A DNA stretch of 64,000 nt from Lentzea californiensis (GTDB lineage Bacteria > Actinomycetota > Actinomycetes > Mycobacteriales > Pseudonocardiaceae), in assembly GCF_024648825.1 (NCBI RefSeq), contig NZ_JANBBE010000003.1:248001-312000 (forward strand), given 5' to 3'. Shown piece by piece: positions 36,744-47,937 of the stretch (its first letter is position 1; each line of letters starts with the position of its first letter). The notes below the pieces were generated by a model. That model ran no database searches and was not told where the DNA came from. It saw only the letters and a program-made list of their open reading frames with translations. Position numbers and translations under genes: made by a program.

Positions 36744-38000
36744 TCAGAGGTTCGCGAACAGCCTTCTGGTTCGGTTCAGCAGATCCAGCCTGTGCTCACG
36801 CTGCCGCAGCGAGTGCCCTTCGCCGGGATAGACGACGAGTTCGGAGTGCTTCACGGCGCTGTGCAGGAGTTCGGCTTGCTCCACCGGCACGTTGGTGTCC
36901 TCCGCGCCGTGCACGATCAACATCGGCGTGCGAATCCGGTCCGCGTAGGTGATCGGACTGTGTTCGGGGCTGTCGCCCAGCGCCGCCTCGAACGCACCCC
37001 ACTCACCGGTGGCGATCAGCTTCGGCCAGTCGGAGATGCCCGCACCCACCAGCGCGGCCTTGAACCTGTCCGTCCTGGTCGTCGCCCACGCGGCCATGAA
37101 CCCGCCGTGACTCCAGCCGGCGATGCCGAGCCGGTTCCCGTCCGCCACGCCCTGGTCGACGAGCAGGTCGATGCCGGCCTCGATGTCGTGCCACTCCTCC
37201 TGGCCGACCTTCTTGGCCACGGCCGCCGCGAACTCGTGGCCGTGGCCCTGTCCGCCCCGCGGGTTGGGCAGGAAGGTCGCGATCCCCTGATGCGCGAACC
37301 ACTGCGCCGACGGCACCCAGTGCAGTTGCAGGTCGTCGGTCCACCGGTCGTACGGCCCGCCGTGGACGATCGTGACGAGACGAGACGGTCCGTCTCGTCT
37401 CGTCCAGCCGACGGGGAGCACCAGCAGACCGTCGAGGTCGAGCCCGTCGCGGGCCCGGTAGTGGAGGCGTTCCTGGACGCCCCACTCGATGCCGTCGAGG
37501 TCGCGGTAGCGAGGTGGCAGGTGCGACCCCGTGACACGGCCGAGGAAGGTGCCGTCGAGGCGGCGGAACTCGGTGTCCAGGCCGGTCGCGACGACCATGA
37601 CCGGCGCGCTGCCGTCGTCCTGGACGAGATCGATCGGGCAGGCCGGCATGCCCTCGGTGAGGTTGCGGTGGCGCTGGTCGAAGACGGCGTTGCCGCCCTG
37701 CAGGTGCGGCGGTGTCAGCGCGAGGTAGAAGACCTCGTCGCCCCACCACACCGGCGAACCGGCGTCCGCGGGCGTCGCGCCCAGGTCGGTGACGGTCCCG
37801 TCGGTCTGCACGACGTGCAGCGCGGGGTTCAGCAGGCCGGGGTCGATCTCCGGCGACGACCAGGTGATCACCGCGAGCCGGCCGTCGGGGTGCTTCGCGA
37901 CCTCGGCGACGTGACGGCCCGGGATGCTGACCCCCGTGGGTGCGTCCTTCGCCGGTGGCGGGCCGTGGCCGGCGGTGATCTCGTCGGTCAGTTCGCGCAC
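36744..38000 (-). CDS. S9 family (prolyl oligopeptidase-like) peptidase, short form
   Basis: A 418-residue serine peptidase of the S9C acylaminoacyl-peptidase type. The C-terminal catalytic domain is complete: nucleophile GWSHGGF, acid in VHGAEDTNVPVEQ, base in PGEGHSLRQ. The N-terminal beta-propeller, normally about 350 residues, is reduced to about 170. The start is GTG 38000 with GAAGGGGG upstream; any longer frame would run through the divergent gene at 38053. No signal peptide is seen. A 31-bp near-perfect palindrome lies inside the coding region. It probably cleaves short peptides in the cytosol. Confidence 0.85.
   Translation of the reverse strand: MRELTDEITAGHGPPPAKDAPTGVSIPGRHVAEVAKHPDGRLAVITWSSPEIDPGLLNPALHVVQTDGTVTDLGATPADAGSPVWWGDEVFYLALTPPHLQGGNAVFDQRHRNLTEGMPACPIDLVQDDGSAPVMVVATGLDTEFRRLDGTFLGRVTGSHLPPRYRDLDGIEWGVQERLHYRARDGLDLDGLLVLPVGWTRRDGPSRLVTIVHGGPYDRWTDDLQLHWVPSAQWFAHQGIATFLPNPRGGQGHGHEFAAAVAKKVGQEEWHDIEAGIDLLVDQGVADGNRLGIAGWSHGGFMAAWATTRTDRFKAALVGAGISDWPKLIATGEWGAFEAALGDSPEHSPITYADRIRTPMLIVHGAEDTNVPVEQAELLHSAVKHSELVVYPGEGHSLRQREHRLDLLNRTRRLFANL
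37374..37404. repeat. Palindrome inside the S9 peptidase gene
   Basis: Arms GACGAGACGAGACG (37374-37387) and its complement (37391-37404) surround GTC, so 15 bp pair around one base. It encodes part of WTRRDGPSRLV on the minus strand, using the rare codon AGA. The core resembles the palindrome at 55156-55191. Confidence 0.65.
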
Positions 38001-38052
38001 CGCGCCCCCTTCTCTTGATCTCCAGTTAACTACAGGTCCTACGGTCGGGGCC

Positions 38053-38865
38053 ATGACGATTCTCGTTGCGGGGGCGACCGGAAATGCCGGAGCCCAGGTG
38101 GTGAACGAACTGCTCGCGCTGGGCCAGCGGGTTCGCGCGATCACCAGGAACGCGGCGACGGCGCGGCTCCCGGCCGGTGTCGAGGTCGTCGAGGCAGACC
38201 TGACCAGGCCGGAGACGATCCCGTTCGAGGGCGTCACCGCCGCCCACCTGCTGGCCAGCGCGGGCGACGACTACGCCGAACTGCTCACCGGGCCGGACCT
38301 GCTGCGGCGGGCGGAGAAGGCCGGCGTCCGCAGGATCACGCTGGTGTGGAACGGGTACCGGAGTCCGATGGAGGAGGCGGTGACGGCCGGTCCGCTGGAG
38401 TGGACCGTGTTGCGGCCGGGGGACTTCATGTCGAACTCGCTGGCCTGGGCCGAGCCGGTGCGCCGGGAGGGGGTGGTGCGTGAGCCGTTCGCGTACGCGC
38501 GGAGTGCGCTCGTGCACGAAGGCGACATCGGCGCGGTGGCGGCCGCCGTGCTCGTGAGGGGTGGGCACGGCGGTCGCACGTACGCGTTGACGGGGCCGGA
38601 GGCGTTGTCCGTGCCGGAGCAGGTGGCGACGATCAGCGACGCGATCGGCCGGGAGATCAGGTACGTCGAGCAGTCCGAGGCGGAGGCGCGGGACGAGATG
38701 CTCAGGGCGGGGCGGCCCGCGGAGTTCGCCGACGTGCTGCTCGGGTGGAAGCGGGACATGCCCGCCGAGGGGTACACGGTGGTGCCGAGTGTCGAGGACG
38801 TGCTGGGAAGGCCCGCGCGCTCCTTCGCCTCATGGGCTCGGGAGCACGCGGACGCCTTCCGCTAG
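38053..38865 (+). CDS. NmrA-like/atypical SDR NAD(P)-binding protein
   Basis: A 270-residue atypical short-chain dehydrogenase with the Rossmann motif GATGNAGAQVV at the N-terminus and the family segments RAITRNAATARLPAGVEVVE and WTVLRPGDFMSNSL. It resembles NmrA/QOR2-type proteins, which act as NAD(P)H sensors or quinone oxidoreductases. There is no catalytic YxxxK, as expected for this group. It is divergent from the S9 peptidase; the stop (ending 38865) abuts the S8 gene stop, which lies convergently. Confidence 0.88.
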   Translation: MTILVAGATGNAGAQVVNELLALGQRVRAITRNAATARLPAGVEVVEADLTRPETIPFEGVTAAHLLASAGDDYAELLTGPDLLRRAEKAGVRRITLVWNGYRSPMEEAVTAGPLEWTVLRPGDFMSNSLAWAEPVRREGVVREPFAYARSALVHEGDIGAVAAAVLVRGGHGGRTYALTGPEALSVPEQVATISDAIGREIRYVEQSEAEARDEMLRAGRPAEFADVLLGWKRDMPAEGYTVVPSVEDVLGRPARSFASWAREHADAFR

Positions 38866-41943
<3,078 letters not shown>

Positions 41944-41962
41944 CCGGTCCTCCGTAGGTTCT

Positions 41963-41999
41963 GTGAGAGCGTTCTCACGGACCGTAGTGAGGTGCTCAC
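41963..41999. promoter_or_regulatory. Two GTGAG/CTCAC palindromes between S8 protease and TetR
   Basis: Palindrome 1 is GTGAGA-N4-TCTCAC (41963-41978) and palindrome 2 is GTGAG-N3-CTCAC (41987-41999). Their centres are about 22 bp apart, two helical turns. They are good candidate operators for the TetR at 42049 acting on itself and on the protease gene. Confidence 0.5.
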
Positions 42000-42048
42000 G
42001 TCGGTACAAGGTCTACACCAATTTTCGGCACGCTTTAATCTTTGCGCC

Positions 42049-42639
42049 ATGACGGGCCTGCGTGAACGCAAGAAGGCGGCGACCAGGGAAGCGCTGGGTG
42101 ACGCCGCCTGGAGCCTGTGCGTGGAGCACGGCCTCGACCGGGTGACGGTGGACCAGATCTCGCGGGCCGCCGGGGTGTCGCTGCGGACGTTCTTCAACTA
42201 CTTCCCCTCCAAGGAGGAAGCGGTCGTCGCCGGTGACACGGCCACAGCGCTCGCGTTCGTGGAGGAGTTCGCCGCGCGGCCCCTGGACGAACCGGTGCTC
42301 GTCGCGCTGCGCGAGGCCCTGCGGACGATCTACCCCCGCTACGTCGACCTCGACCGCCTCCGCCAGCTGCGTCAGCTCCGGCGCGACCCCGCGTTGCTGC
42401 CGCACGTGTTCGCCGCCTACTCCGCCCGCGAGCAGGCGTTGACGGCGGCGATCGCGGTGCGGTGCGGCGTGGACCCCGAGGCCGACCCCTACCCGGCGGT
42501 GACGGCGTCGACGATCCTCGCGTCGATGCGCGCGGTCGTGCAGTGGTGGCTCGACACCCCCCAGGCCACGGACAGGTTCGACGTCACCGAGCTGGTCGGC
42601 CGGATGATCGACCAGCTCGGTGACGGGTTCACCAGGTGA
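42049..42639 (+). CDS. TetR family regulator
   Basis: A 196-residue TetR-type repressor: RERKKAATREALGDAAWSLC, then VTVDQISRAAGVSLRTFFNY and FPSKEEAVVAGD. It belongs to the group that often controls efflux or stress genes. No purine-rich ribosome binding site precedes the ATG, so a leaderless transcript is possible. It is divergent from the S8 protease and convergent with the P450 gene 6 bp downstream, so either neighbour may be the target. The ligand is unknown. Confidence 0.92.
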   Translation: MTGLRERKKAATREALGDAAWSLCVEHGLDRVTVDQISRAAGVSLRTFFNYFPSKEEAVVAGDTATALAFVEEFAARPLDEPVLVALREALRTIYPRYVDLDRLRQLRQLRRDPALLPHVFAAYSAREQALTAAIAVRCGVDPEADPYPAVTASTILASMRAVVQWWLDTPQATDRFDVTELVGRMIDQLGDGFTR

Positions 42640-42645
42640 CCGTCC

Positions 42646-43887
42646 TCACCAGGTGACGGGGAGCCGGTGCACGCCGTAGATCGACATGTCGGTCCGCAGC
42701 GGCACCTCGCCCGCGGGCACGGCGAGCTTCAGCGTCGGCAATCGGCGCAGCAGCTCTGCGAAGCCGACCGCCATCTCCACGCGCGCCAGCTGCTGGCCGA
42801 GGCACTGGTGGATGCCGTGCCCGAACGCCACGTGGTGCCCGCGCGGCCGGTCGACCAGGAGCGCGTGCGGGTCCTCGTACTGGCGGTCGTCGCGGTTGAC
42901 CGCGGGCACCGACACGACGACCGTCTCGCCGGCGCGGATGGTGGCGCCGCCGATCACGACGTCCTCCTTCGCGTGCCGTGAGACACCCGAGCTGATGATC
43001 GACAGGTACCGCAGCAGCTCCTCGACCGCGTTCTCGACCAGTTCGGGGTCGTCGCGGAGCCGGGCGAACTGGTCAGGGTGCTCCAGCAGCGCGAACGTGC
43101 CGAGCGCCAGCATGTTCGCCGTCGTCTCGTGCCCCGCGATGAGCAGCAGGTTCGCGATGCCGGTGAGCTCGTTGTCGTCGAGGTCGGTGTCGCGCACCAG
43201 CCCGGACAGCAGGTCGTCGCCGGGGTTCTGCCGCTTGGCGCGGACGAGCACGTGCATGAACTTCCGCAGCTCGGTCGTGTTCTTGATCTGCTCGTCGACC
43301 GTGGTGTTCAGGCTGAGCAGCTTGGACGTGCGGCGCTGGAACTCGTCGCGGTCGCCGTAGTCGACGCCCAGCAGCTCGCAGATCACGAGCGACGGCACCG
43401 GCAGCGCGAAGTCGTGCACGAGATCGGCCGGCGGTCCCTTCTCGATCATCGCGTCGAGCTGGGCGGTGACGATCTCGTGCACGCGCGGCGTGAGGTCCCG
43501 CATCCTGCGCACGGTGAACTGCCCGGTCAGCAACCGGCGGTAGCGGGTGTGGTCGGGGGCGTCCATGAAGATGAACGACCCGGCCCGGCGTTCCGGCGGG
43601 AACAGCTCCGCGTGCAGCTCGGGCGAGATCAGCGCCCTCGCGCGCGGGCTGTTGATCCGATCCGAACTCATCTGCGGTGCGGCGAGCACCGCCCGTGCCT
43701 CGTCATGCCCCGTGACGAGCCAGACGGTGTCGCCGTTGTGCTCGATCCGGTGGATCCGCCCCTGCTCGCTCAGCTCGGTCAGCCCGGTGGCCGGGTCGAA
43801 CGGGCACTTGCCGCGGTTGGTGAGTTCAGCGGGCAACTGCGGGCGGATGAGCTCCTGCGCGCTGCGCTGCCGCTCGGCCGTGGACAT
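42646..43887 (-). CDS. Cytochrome P450
   Basis: A 413-residue soluble bacterial class I cytochrome P450, a haem monooxygenase. The I-helix oxygen-activation motif is LLIAGHETTANML, the K-helix ExxR is in VEELLRYLS, and the haem loop is FGHGIHQCLGQQLARVE with Cys362 as thiolate ligand. It is similar in layout to CYP105/CYP107-type actinobacterial enzymes. No ferredoxin or ferredoxin reductase gene is next to it. GGGAG lies upstream of the ATG. An inverted repeat upstream (43953-43969) may be its operator. The substrate is unknown; genomic context does not suggest a biosynthetic cluster. Confidence 0.95.
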   Translation of the reverse strand: MSTAERQRSAQELIRPQLPAELTNRGKCPFDPATGLTELSEQGRIHRIEHNGDTVWLVTGHDEARAVLAAPQMSSDRINSPRARALISPELHAELFPPERRAGSFIFMDAPDHTRYRRLLTGQFTVRRMRDLTPRVHEIVTAQLDAMIEKGPPADLVHDFALPVPSLVICELLGVDYGDRDEFQRRTSKLLSLNTTVDEQIKNTTELRKFMHVLVRAKRQNPGDDLLSGLVRDTDLDDNELTGIANLLLIAGHETTANMLALGTFALLEHPDQFARLRDDPELVENAVEELLRYLSIISSGVSRHAKEDVVIGGATIRAGETVVVSVPAVNRDDRQYEDPHALLVDRPRGHHVAFGHGIHQCLGQQLARVEMAVGFAELLRRLPTLKLAVPAGEVPLRTDMSIYGVHRLPVTW

Positions 43888-43952
43888 GGCCTCTCCCTGT
43901 CTGACCCGGTGTGACCGGGCCGTGGCTCGGCGTCACGTCCACGCTACCGAAA

Positions 43953-43969
43953 CTTGCGCGTTGTGCAAG
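43953..43969. promoter_or_regulatory. Inverted repeat upstream of the P450 gene
   Basis: CTTGCGC and GTGCAAG (6 of 7 paired) flank GTT in the 97-bp gap between P450 and VOC genes, in an AT-richer stretch. The size suits a TetR-type operator. Confidence 0.4.
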
Positions 43970-43984
43970 ATTTTTAACCGACCT

Positions 43985-44401
43985 TTAGACCGCGAACACC
44001 TGGGCGTCGTCCGCGAAGGCCTTGAACTCCAGCGCGTTGCCCGCCGGGTCCAGCAGGAACATCGTCCACTGCTCGCCGGGCTCGCCCTTGAACCGCACGT
44101 AGGGCTCGATGACGAACTTCGTGCCGGCGCCGGTCAGCTTGGCCGCCAGCGCCTGGAACTCGTCCACGGTCAGGACCAGGCCGAAGTGGGGGACCGGCAC
44201 GTCGTGGCCGTCGACCGGGTTGCTGACGCGCTCGGTCCTCGGCGCGAGGTGGGTGACGAACTGGTGGCCGTGCAGGTTCCAGTCGATCCACGTGTCGGAG
44301 CTGCGGCCCTGCTCCAGGCCGAGGGTCTCGCCGTAGAACGTGCGAGCGGCGGCGAGGTCGTCGACGGGCATGGCGAGGTGGAAGCGGGGGATGTTCGGCA
44401 T
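43985..44401 (-). CDS. VOC (glyoxalase/dioxygenase) superfamily protein
   Basis: A 138-residue vicinal-oxygen-chelate protein with the paired beta-alpha-beta modules: [20 protein letters not shown] and [15 protein letters not shown], with the ending [18 protein letters not shown]. Metal ligands are expected at the first-strand His (RFHLAM), the His of VPHFGLV and the Glu of NALEFK. The reaction could be isomerase, dioxygenase or resistance-type binding. It is divergent from the GntR gene at 44452, with clear palindromes in the shared promoter, so its expression is probably GntR-controlled. Confidence 0.9.
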   Translation of the reverse strand: MPNIPRFHLAMPVDDLAAARTFYGETLGLEQGRSSDTWIDWNLHGHQFVTHLAPRTERVSNPVDGHDVPVPHFGLVLTVDEFQALAAKLTGAGTKFVIEPYVRFKGEPGEQWTMFLLDPAGNALEFKAFADDAQVFAV

Positions 44402-44406
44402 GTAGG

Positions 44407-44445
44407 AATGTTAACATCCTGACAAGATGTCGTCTTGTTAACATT
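44407..44445. promoter_or_regulatory. GntR operator region: nested palindromes
   Basis: AATGTTAACAT (44407-44417) and its inverted copy GTTAACATT (44437-44445) flank a second inverted pair, ACAAGA (44422-44427) and TCTTGT (44433-44438). The cluster fills the whole space between the VOC and GntR start codons, so bound regulator would block both promoters. Confidence 0.65.
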
Positions 44446-44451
44446 GCTCAC

Positions 44452-45093
44452 ATGACAGTGGGTCCGGCACGACGGCGAGGTCTGGGCAGCGAGGTCGCGG
44501 ACATGATCCGCGAGGCCATCTTCGACGGCGGCTACCCGCCGGGCAGCGCGCTGCGCGAGGTGGAACTGTCCGAGGCCCTGCAGGTCTCGCGCGGTCCCGT
44601 CCGGGACGCGCTGCGCGTGCTCGAACACGAGGGCCTGGTGCGCACTGAGTGGCACCGGGGCACCACGGTGGCCGAGCTGTCCCTTCAGGACGTCGCCGAG
44701 CTGGACAGCCTGCGTGGCGCATTGGAGGTGCTGGCCGTCCAGCGCGTGGTGGCCGCGGGCGCGTCCCTGGAGAAGATCGCCGCGGCGGCGCTGGAGATGG
44801 AGCGCGCCCTGACACCGCACGAGATGGTGCGGTGTGACATCGCGTTCCACGACGCCGTGTACGCCGCCGCCGGCCACTCCCGGCTGACCCAGGCCTGGGA
44901 GGCGATCCGGTCGCAGGTCCACCTGTTCCTGATCACGCGGGTGCGGCTGAGCACGGACGGGTACCTGGAGCAGATCCGCGACGAGCACCGGGACCTGGTG
45001 GCCGCGCTGCGCCTGGGGAACGTGGAGGGCGCGCTGAAGCTTTTCGCGGAACACCGCAGGCACGCGTTCGACGTCCTCACCTCAGGCGGCTGA
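44452..45093 (+). CDS. GntR family regulator, FCD (FadR) subfamily
   Basis: A 213-residue GntR-type regulator with the winged helix LGSEVADMIREAIFDGGYPP, SALREVELSEALQVSRGPVR and LEHEGLVRTEWHRGTTVAEL, followed by an all-helical FCD ligand domain (about 85-213). The FCD metal-site histidines are represented by IAFHDAVYAAAGHSRL and EHRDLVAALR. Such regulators usually sense small organic acids. It is divergent from the VOC gene, its likely target. Confidence 0.93.
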   Translation: MTVGPARRRGLGSEVADMIREAIFDGGYPPGSALREVELSEALQVSRGPVRDALRVLEHEGLVRTEWHRGTTVAELSLQDVAELDSLRGALEVLAVQRVVAAGASLEKIAAAALEMERALTPHEMVRCDIAFHDAVYAAAGHSRLTQAWEAIRSQVHLFLITRVRLSTDGYLEQIRDEHRDLVAALRLGNVEGALKLFAEHRRHAFDVLTSGG

Positions 45094-45184
45094 GCCCCGG
45101 CAGCCTCACGAAGGTGTGGATTCGCTGGGCCGAAGAGGTGATCACGGCGATCAACCGCCCGAACTGGCCCATACGCTCGGCGCC

Positions 45185-46267
45185 GTGGACCTGCACGCGC
45201 TGAAGTACGAGGGCGACCCGCTCGCCGACGCCGTGATCGCGCACCTGATCGAGAACGGCAATCTGAACGAAGTCAACCAGGTGCTCGCGGAGTTCCGCGG
45301 CAACGACGAGCCCATCCCCGCGCACCTGCCGCCCGTGGTCCGCGACTACCTCGTCGCCACCGACGACCCGCCCGAGTGGATGGACGAGGACCGCGTCGCC
45401 CGCGCCCACGAGTTCTTCGTCGACGACGGCGTGCACGTGGCGTCGGTGCTGTCGTTCGGCGCGATGGTCAACTGCTACGCGCAGCCCAGGCCGTCCCGCG
45501 TCCTCACGCTCACGCATCGGCTCAACCAGCCGCACCGCAGGCTGTCGGAGACGTCGCAGTTCGTGCTGAACATGATGGAGCCCAACGCTTTCGGCACGGG
45601 CGGCTCGTTCGTGCCGACCATCCAGAAGACCCGGCTCATCCACGCCGCGGTGCGCTACTTCGTCGGCCGCTCACCGGAGTGGGACCACGCCGAGGACGGC
45701 GTCCCGGTGTGCCAGCAGGACCTGCTCGGCGCGTTGCTGATCTTCTCCGTGCAGGTGATCGAGGGCATGCGCCGCATCGGCGTCTCGGTGACCGACACCG
45801 AGGCAGAGGACTACTACCACGTCTGGCGCGTCGCCGGCGCGGTGCTCGGCATCCGTCCTGACGCGATGCCGGAAACGCTGGCAGAAGCCGAAGAGCTCAG
45901 CAACACCATGGTCCGGGCGTCCTACGCGCCGTCACAGGAAGGCGTAGAACTCACCAGGAACCTCGTCGAGCTGTACGAGAAGCTCGTGCCCGGCAGGGCT
46001 TTCGACGGCGTCGTCGCGGCGATGGTGCGGCAGGTCGTCGACGAGGAGGTCGCGGACTGGCTGGAGGTCCCGCGCTCGCGGGGCTGGACCACGGCGGTCA
46101 GGACGGGTGCGAAGGTCATGCGCGTGTTCGAACGCGGCGAGGACCGCAGCCGGGTAGCCCGCACCGTGCTCGACAAGGCGGGCGAGCTGCTGCTCGGCGC
46201 GAGCGTCCGCAACCTCACCGACGGTCAGTCGACCACCCTCACCGTGCCGGCGTGCCTGCGCCGCTAG
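45185..46267 (+). CDS. Oxygenase MpaB family (DUF2236) protein
   Basis: A protein of about 360 residues of the MpaB/latex-clearing-protein-like family (DUF2236), haem-binding oxygenases. The family hallmark is visible in LTHRLNQPHRRLSETSQFVL and KTRLIHAAVRYFVG, the latter with the predicted axial histidine and the invariant arginine. Rubber oxygenase Lcp is the best known relative; other members cleave different isoprenoid-type substrates (family knowledge). The GTG at 45185 is used; a GTG at 45116 in frame would add 23 residues. It ends 4 bp inside the convergent response regulator gene. Confidence 0.82.
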   Translation: MDLHALKYEGDPLADAVIAHLIENGNLNEVNQVLAEFRGNDEPIPAHLPPVVRDYLVATDDPPEWMDEDRVARAHEFFVDDGVHVASVLSFGAMVNCYAQPRPSRVLTLTHRLNQPHRRLSETSQFVLNMMEPNAFGTGGSFVPTIQKTRLIHAAVRYFVGRSPEWDHAEDGVPVCQQDLLGALLIFSVQVIEGMRRIGVSVTDTEAEDYYHVWRVAGAVLGIRPDAMPETLAEAEELSNTMVRASYAPSQEGVELTRNLVELYEKLVPGRAFDGVVAAMVRQVVDEEVADWLEVPRSRGWTTAVRTGAKVMRVFERGEDRSRVARTVLDKAGELLLGASVRNLTDGQSTTLTVPACLRR

Positions 46268-46869
46268 AGCCAGCCGTGCTCGTGCGCCACCGAGAACGCC
46301 TCGGAACGGCCGGCGACACCGAGCTTGGCGACCGCGGCGGACAGGTGGTTCCGCACGGTCCCGGCCGACAACGACGTGCGCGCGGCGATCTCGGCGACCG
46401 GGGTGCCGAACTCGCTGAGCCGCAACACCTCCAGCTCGCGCTGCGTCAGCGGGCACGGGGGAGCGGCGAGCGCGTCGGCGGCGAGTGCGGGGTCCACCCA
46501 GCGCGAACCGGCGTGCACGCGGCGGATCACGTCGGCCAGCGTGCCGCCGGGCGATCCCTTGGGCAGGAAGCCCTTCGCACCCGCGTGCAGTGCCTGCTGC
46601 AGGTGCGGCGGACGGCCCCGGCCGGTCAGGATCACCACGGCGCAGGACGGCAGCACGCGCGCCAGTTCCTCGGTGACCTCCAGCCCGTCCAGCAGCGGCA
46701 TCTGCAGGTCCACCACGGCGACGTCCGGGCGGTGCGCCCGCGCGGCCTCCACGGCGGCCCGGCCGTCCCCCGCGCGGGCCACCACCTCGAGATCCGGCTC
46801 CAGGCCGAGGAGCGCCGCGAGCGCGTCGCGGATCAGCTCCTCGTCGTCGGCCAGCAGGACCCTGATCAC
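46264..46869 (-). CDS. NarL/LuxR-type response regulator
   Basis: A 201-residue response regulator: receiver domain (about 1-118) with acidic pocket LLADDEELIRD and phospho-acceptor Asp54 (VVDLQMP), lysine loop in GAKGFLPKGSPGG, and a C-terminal LuxR helix-turn-helix (LTQRELEVLRL, then PVAEIAARTSLSAGTVRNHL). It starts with GTG overlapping the histidine kinase stop by four bases, so it is translationally coupled to its sensor and surely its partner. The target genes are unknown; the upstream membrane protein is a candidate. Confidence 0.95.
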   Translation of the reverse strand: MIRVLLADDEELIRDALAALLGLEPDLEVVARAGDGRAAVEAARAHRPDVAVVDLQMPLLDGLEVTEELARVLPSCAVVILTGRGRPPHLQQALHAGAKGFLPKGSPGGTLADVIRRVHAGSRWVDPALAADALAAPPCPLTQRELEVLRLSEFGTPVAEIAARTSLSAGTVRNHLSAAVAKLGVAGRSEAFSVAHEHGWL

Positions 46870-47933
46870 GCGGGCACCACGACCTGCAGCGTGAACACGT
46901 CCCCGGACTTCTCCACGGACACCTGACCACCCACGGCCGCGAGCCTCTCGCGAAGGCCGCGCAGCCCGTTGCCCTCGCTCGAAGGCTTCTCGGTGCCGTC
47001 GTTCGTGACGGTCATCCGCACCTCCTCGTCCGCGGCGGCGACGTCGATCATGCACCAGGTCGCGTGGCTGTGCCGCAGCACGTTGGTACACGCCTCCCGC
47101 AACGCCAGCGCGAGCTGCGTGGCACGCTCACCTTCCACCGGCACCTCCGAGACGGTGCACCGGATACCGGCCTCCTGCAGCACGTTCCGCACGGCCTCAA
47201 GCTGTTCGGGCAGGTTCACGGCGCGATAGCCGTGCACCGCGTCACGCACCTCTTCCAGCGCCGAGGACGCCAGCCGTTGCGCCTCGAACGCTTCCGCCGC
47301 GGACCGCTCCGGGTCGGTGGCGGCGAGCCGCCCGGCCAGTTCGGACTTCAGCGCGATCACCGTCAGCCGATGCCCCAGGAGGTCGTGGACGTCCCGCGCG
47401 AACCGCAGCCGCTCCTCGCTCACCGCGAGCTCCGCCTGCGCCTCGCGCCCGGCCCGCGCCTGCCCGAGCAGCCCCGCGAACCACATCGGCAGCCCGGCCA
47501 TCGCGATGATCGTCACGCCGACCGCCGCCGCGATCATCTGGTACGCCGTCTGGTCGCGGCCGACGAAGAACCCGACCAGGCCCGAGACCACCACCGCGCC
47601 GATCGCCGCCAGCCACCTCCACGGGCCGCTCAGCAGCAGCGGCGCGAACCCGGCCGCGGCGCCGCCGATCCACGCCCACGTCGACAGCTCATCCGGCCCG
47701 ACCGGCGCCACCAGCGGGATCGTCACCAGCGTCGCGGCCACGAGCACCCACAGCGGCCCGCCCCGCAACGTCACCGCGTACGCCACGGCCAGCACCAGCA
47801 GCCCCAGCACCCCGAGCCAGCGCAGCGCGGTCGGCTCGCGCAGCACCGAGATCAGCGGCACGGCGAGCGAACTCAGCCACAGCACGTGCAGGGTGCCGCG
47901 CAGCGCGACGTGCGGGAGATCGTTCATCGCCAT
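46866..47933 (-). CDS. Sensor histidine kinase (HisKA_3 type)
   Basis: A 355-residue membrane histidine kinase of the NarX/DesK-like class. The N-terminal half (about 15-155) has several membrane segments without a clear extracellular domain, a layout seen in kinases sensing membrane state. The HisKA_3 phospho-acceptor is His183 in RFARDVHDLLGHRLTVIALK, and the ATPase has the N box REACTNVLRHSHAT and G box NGLRGLRERLAAVGG. It starts 4 bp after the membrane protein gene and overlaps the response regulator gene. MAMNDL or MNDL may be the true start. Confidence 0.94.
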   Translation of the reverse strand: MAMNDLPHVALRGTLHVLWLSSLAVPLISVLREPTALRWLGVLGLLVLAVAYAVTLRGGPLWVLVAATLVTIPLVAPVGPDELSTWAWIGGAAAGFAPLLLSGPWRWLAAIGAVVVSGLVGFFVGRDQTAYQMIAAAVGVTIIAMAGLPMWFAGLLGQARAGREAQAELAVSEERLRFARDVHDLLGHRLTVIALKSELAGRLAATDPERSAAEAFEAQRLASSALEEVRDAVHGYRAVNLPEQLEAVRNVLQEAGIRCTVSEVPVEGERATQLALALREACTNVLRHSHATWCMIDVAAADEEVRMTVTNDGTEKPSSEGNGLRGLRERLAAVGGQVSVEKSGDVFTLQVVVPA

Positions 47934-47937
47934 CAGC

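Noticed and set aside
42049..46267. TetR, P450, VOC protein and MpaB-type oxygenase as a biosynthetic cluster
   Set aside because: Genes are on mixed strands with separate regulators, and no synthase, synthetase or cyclase core gene is present.
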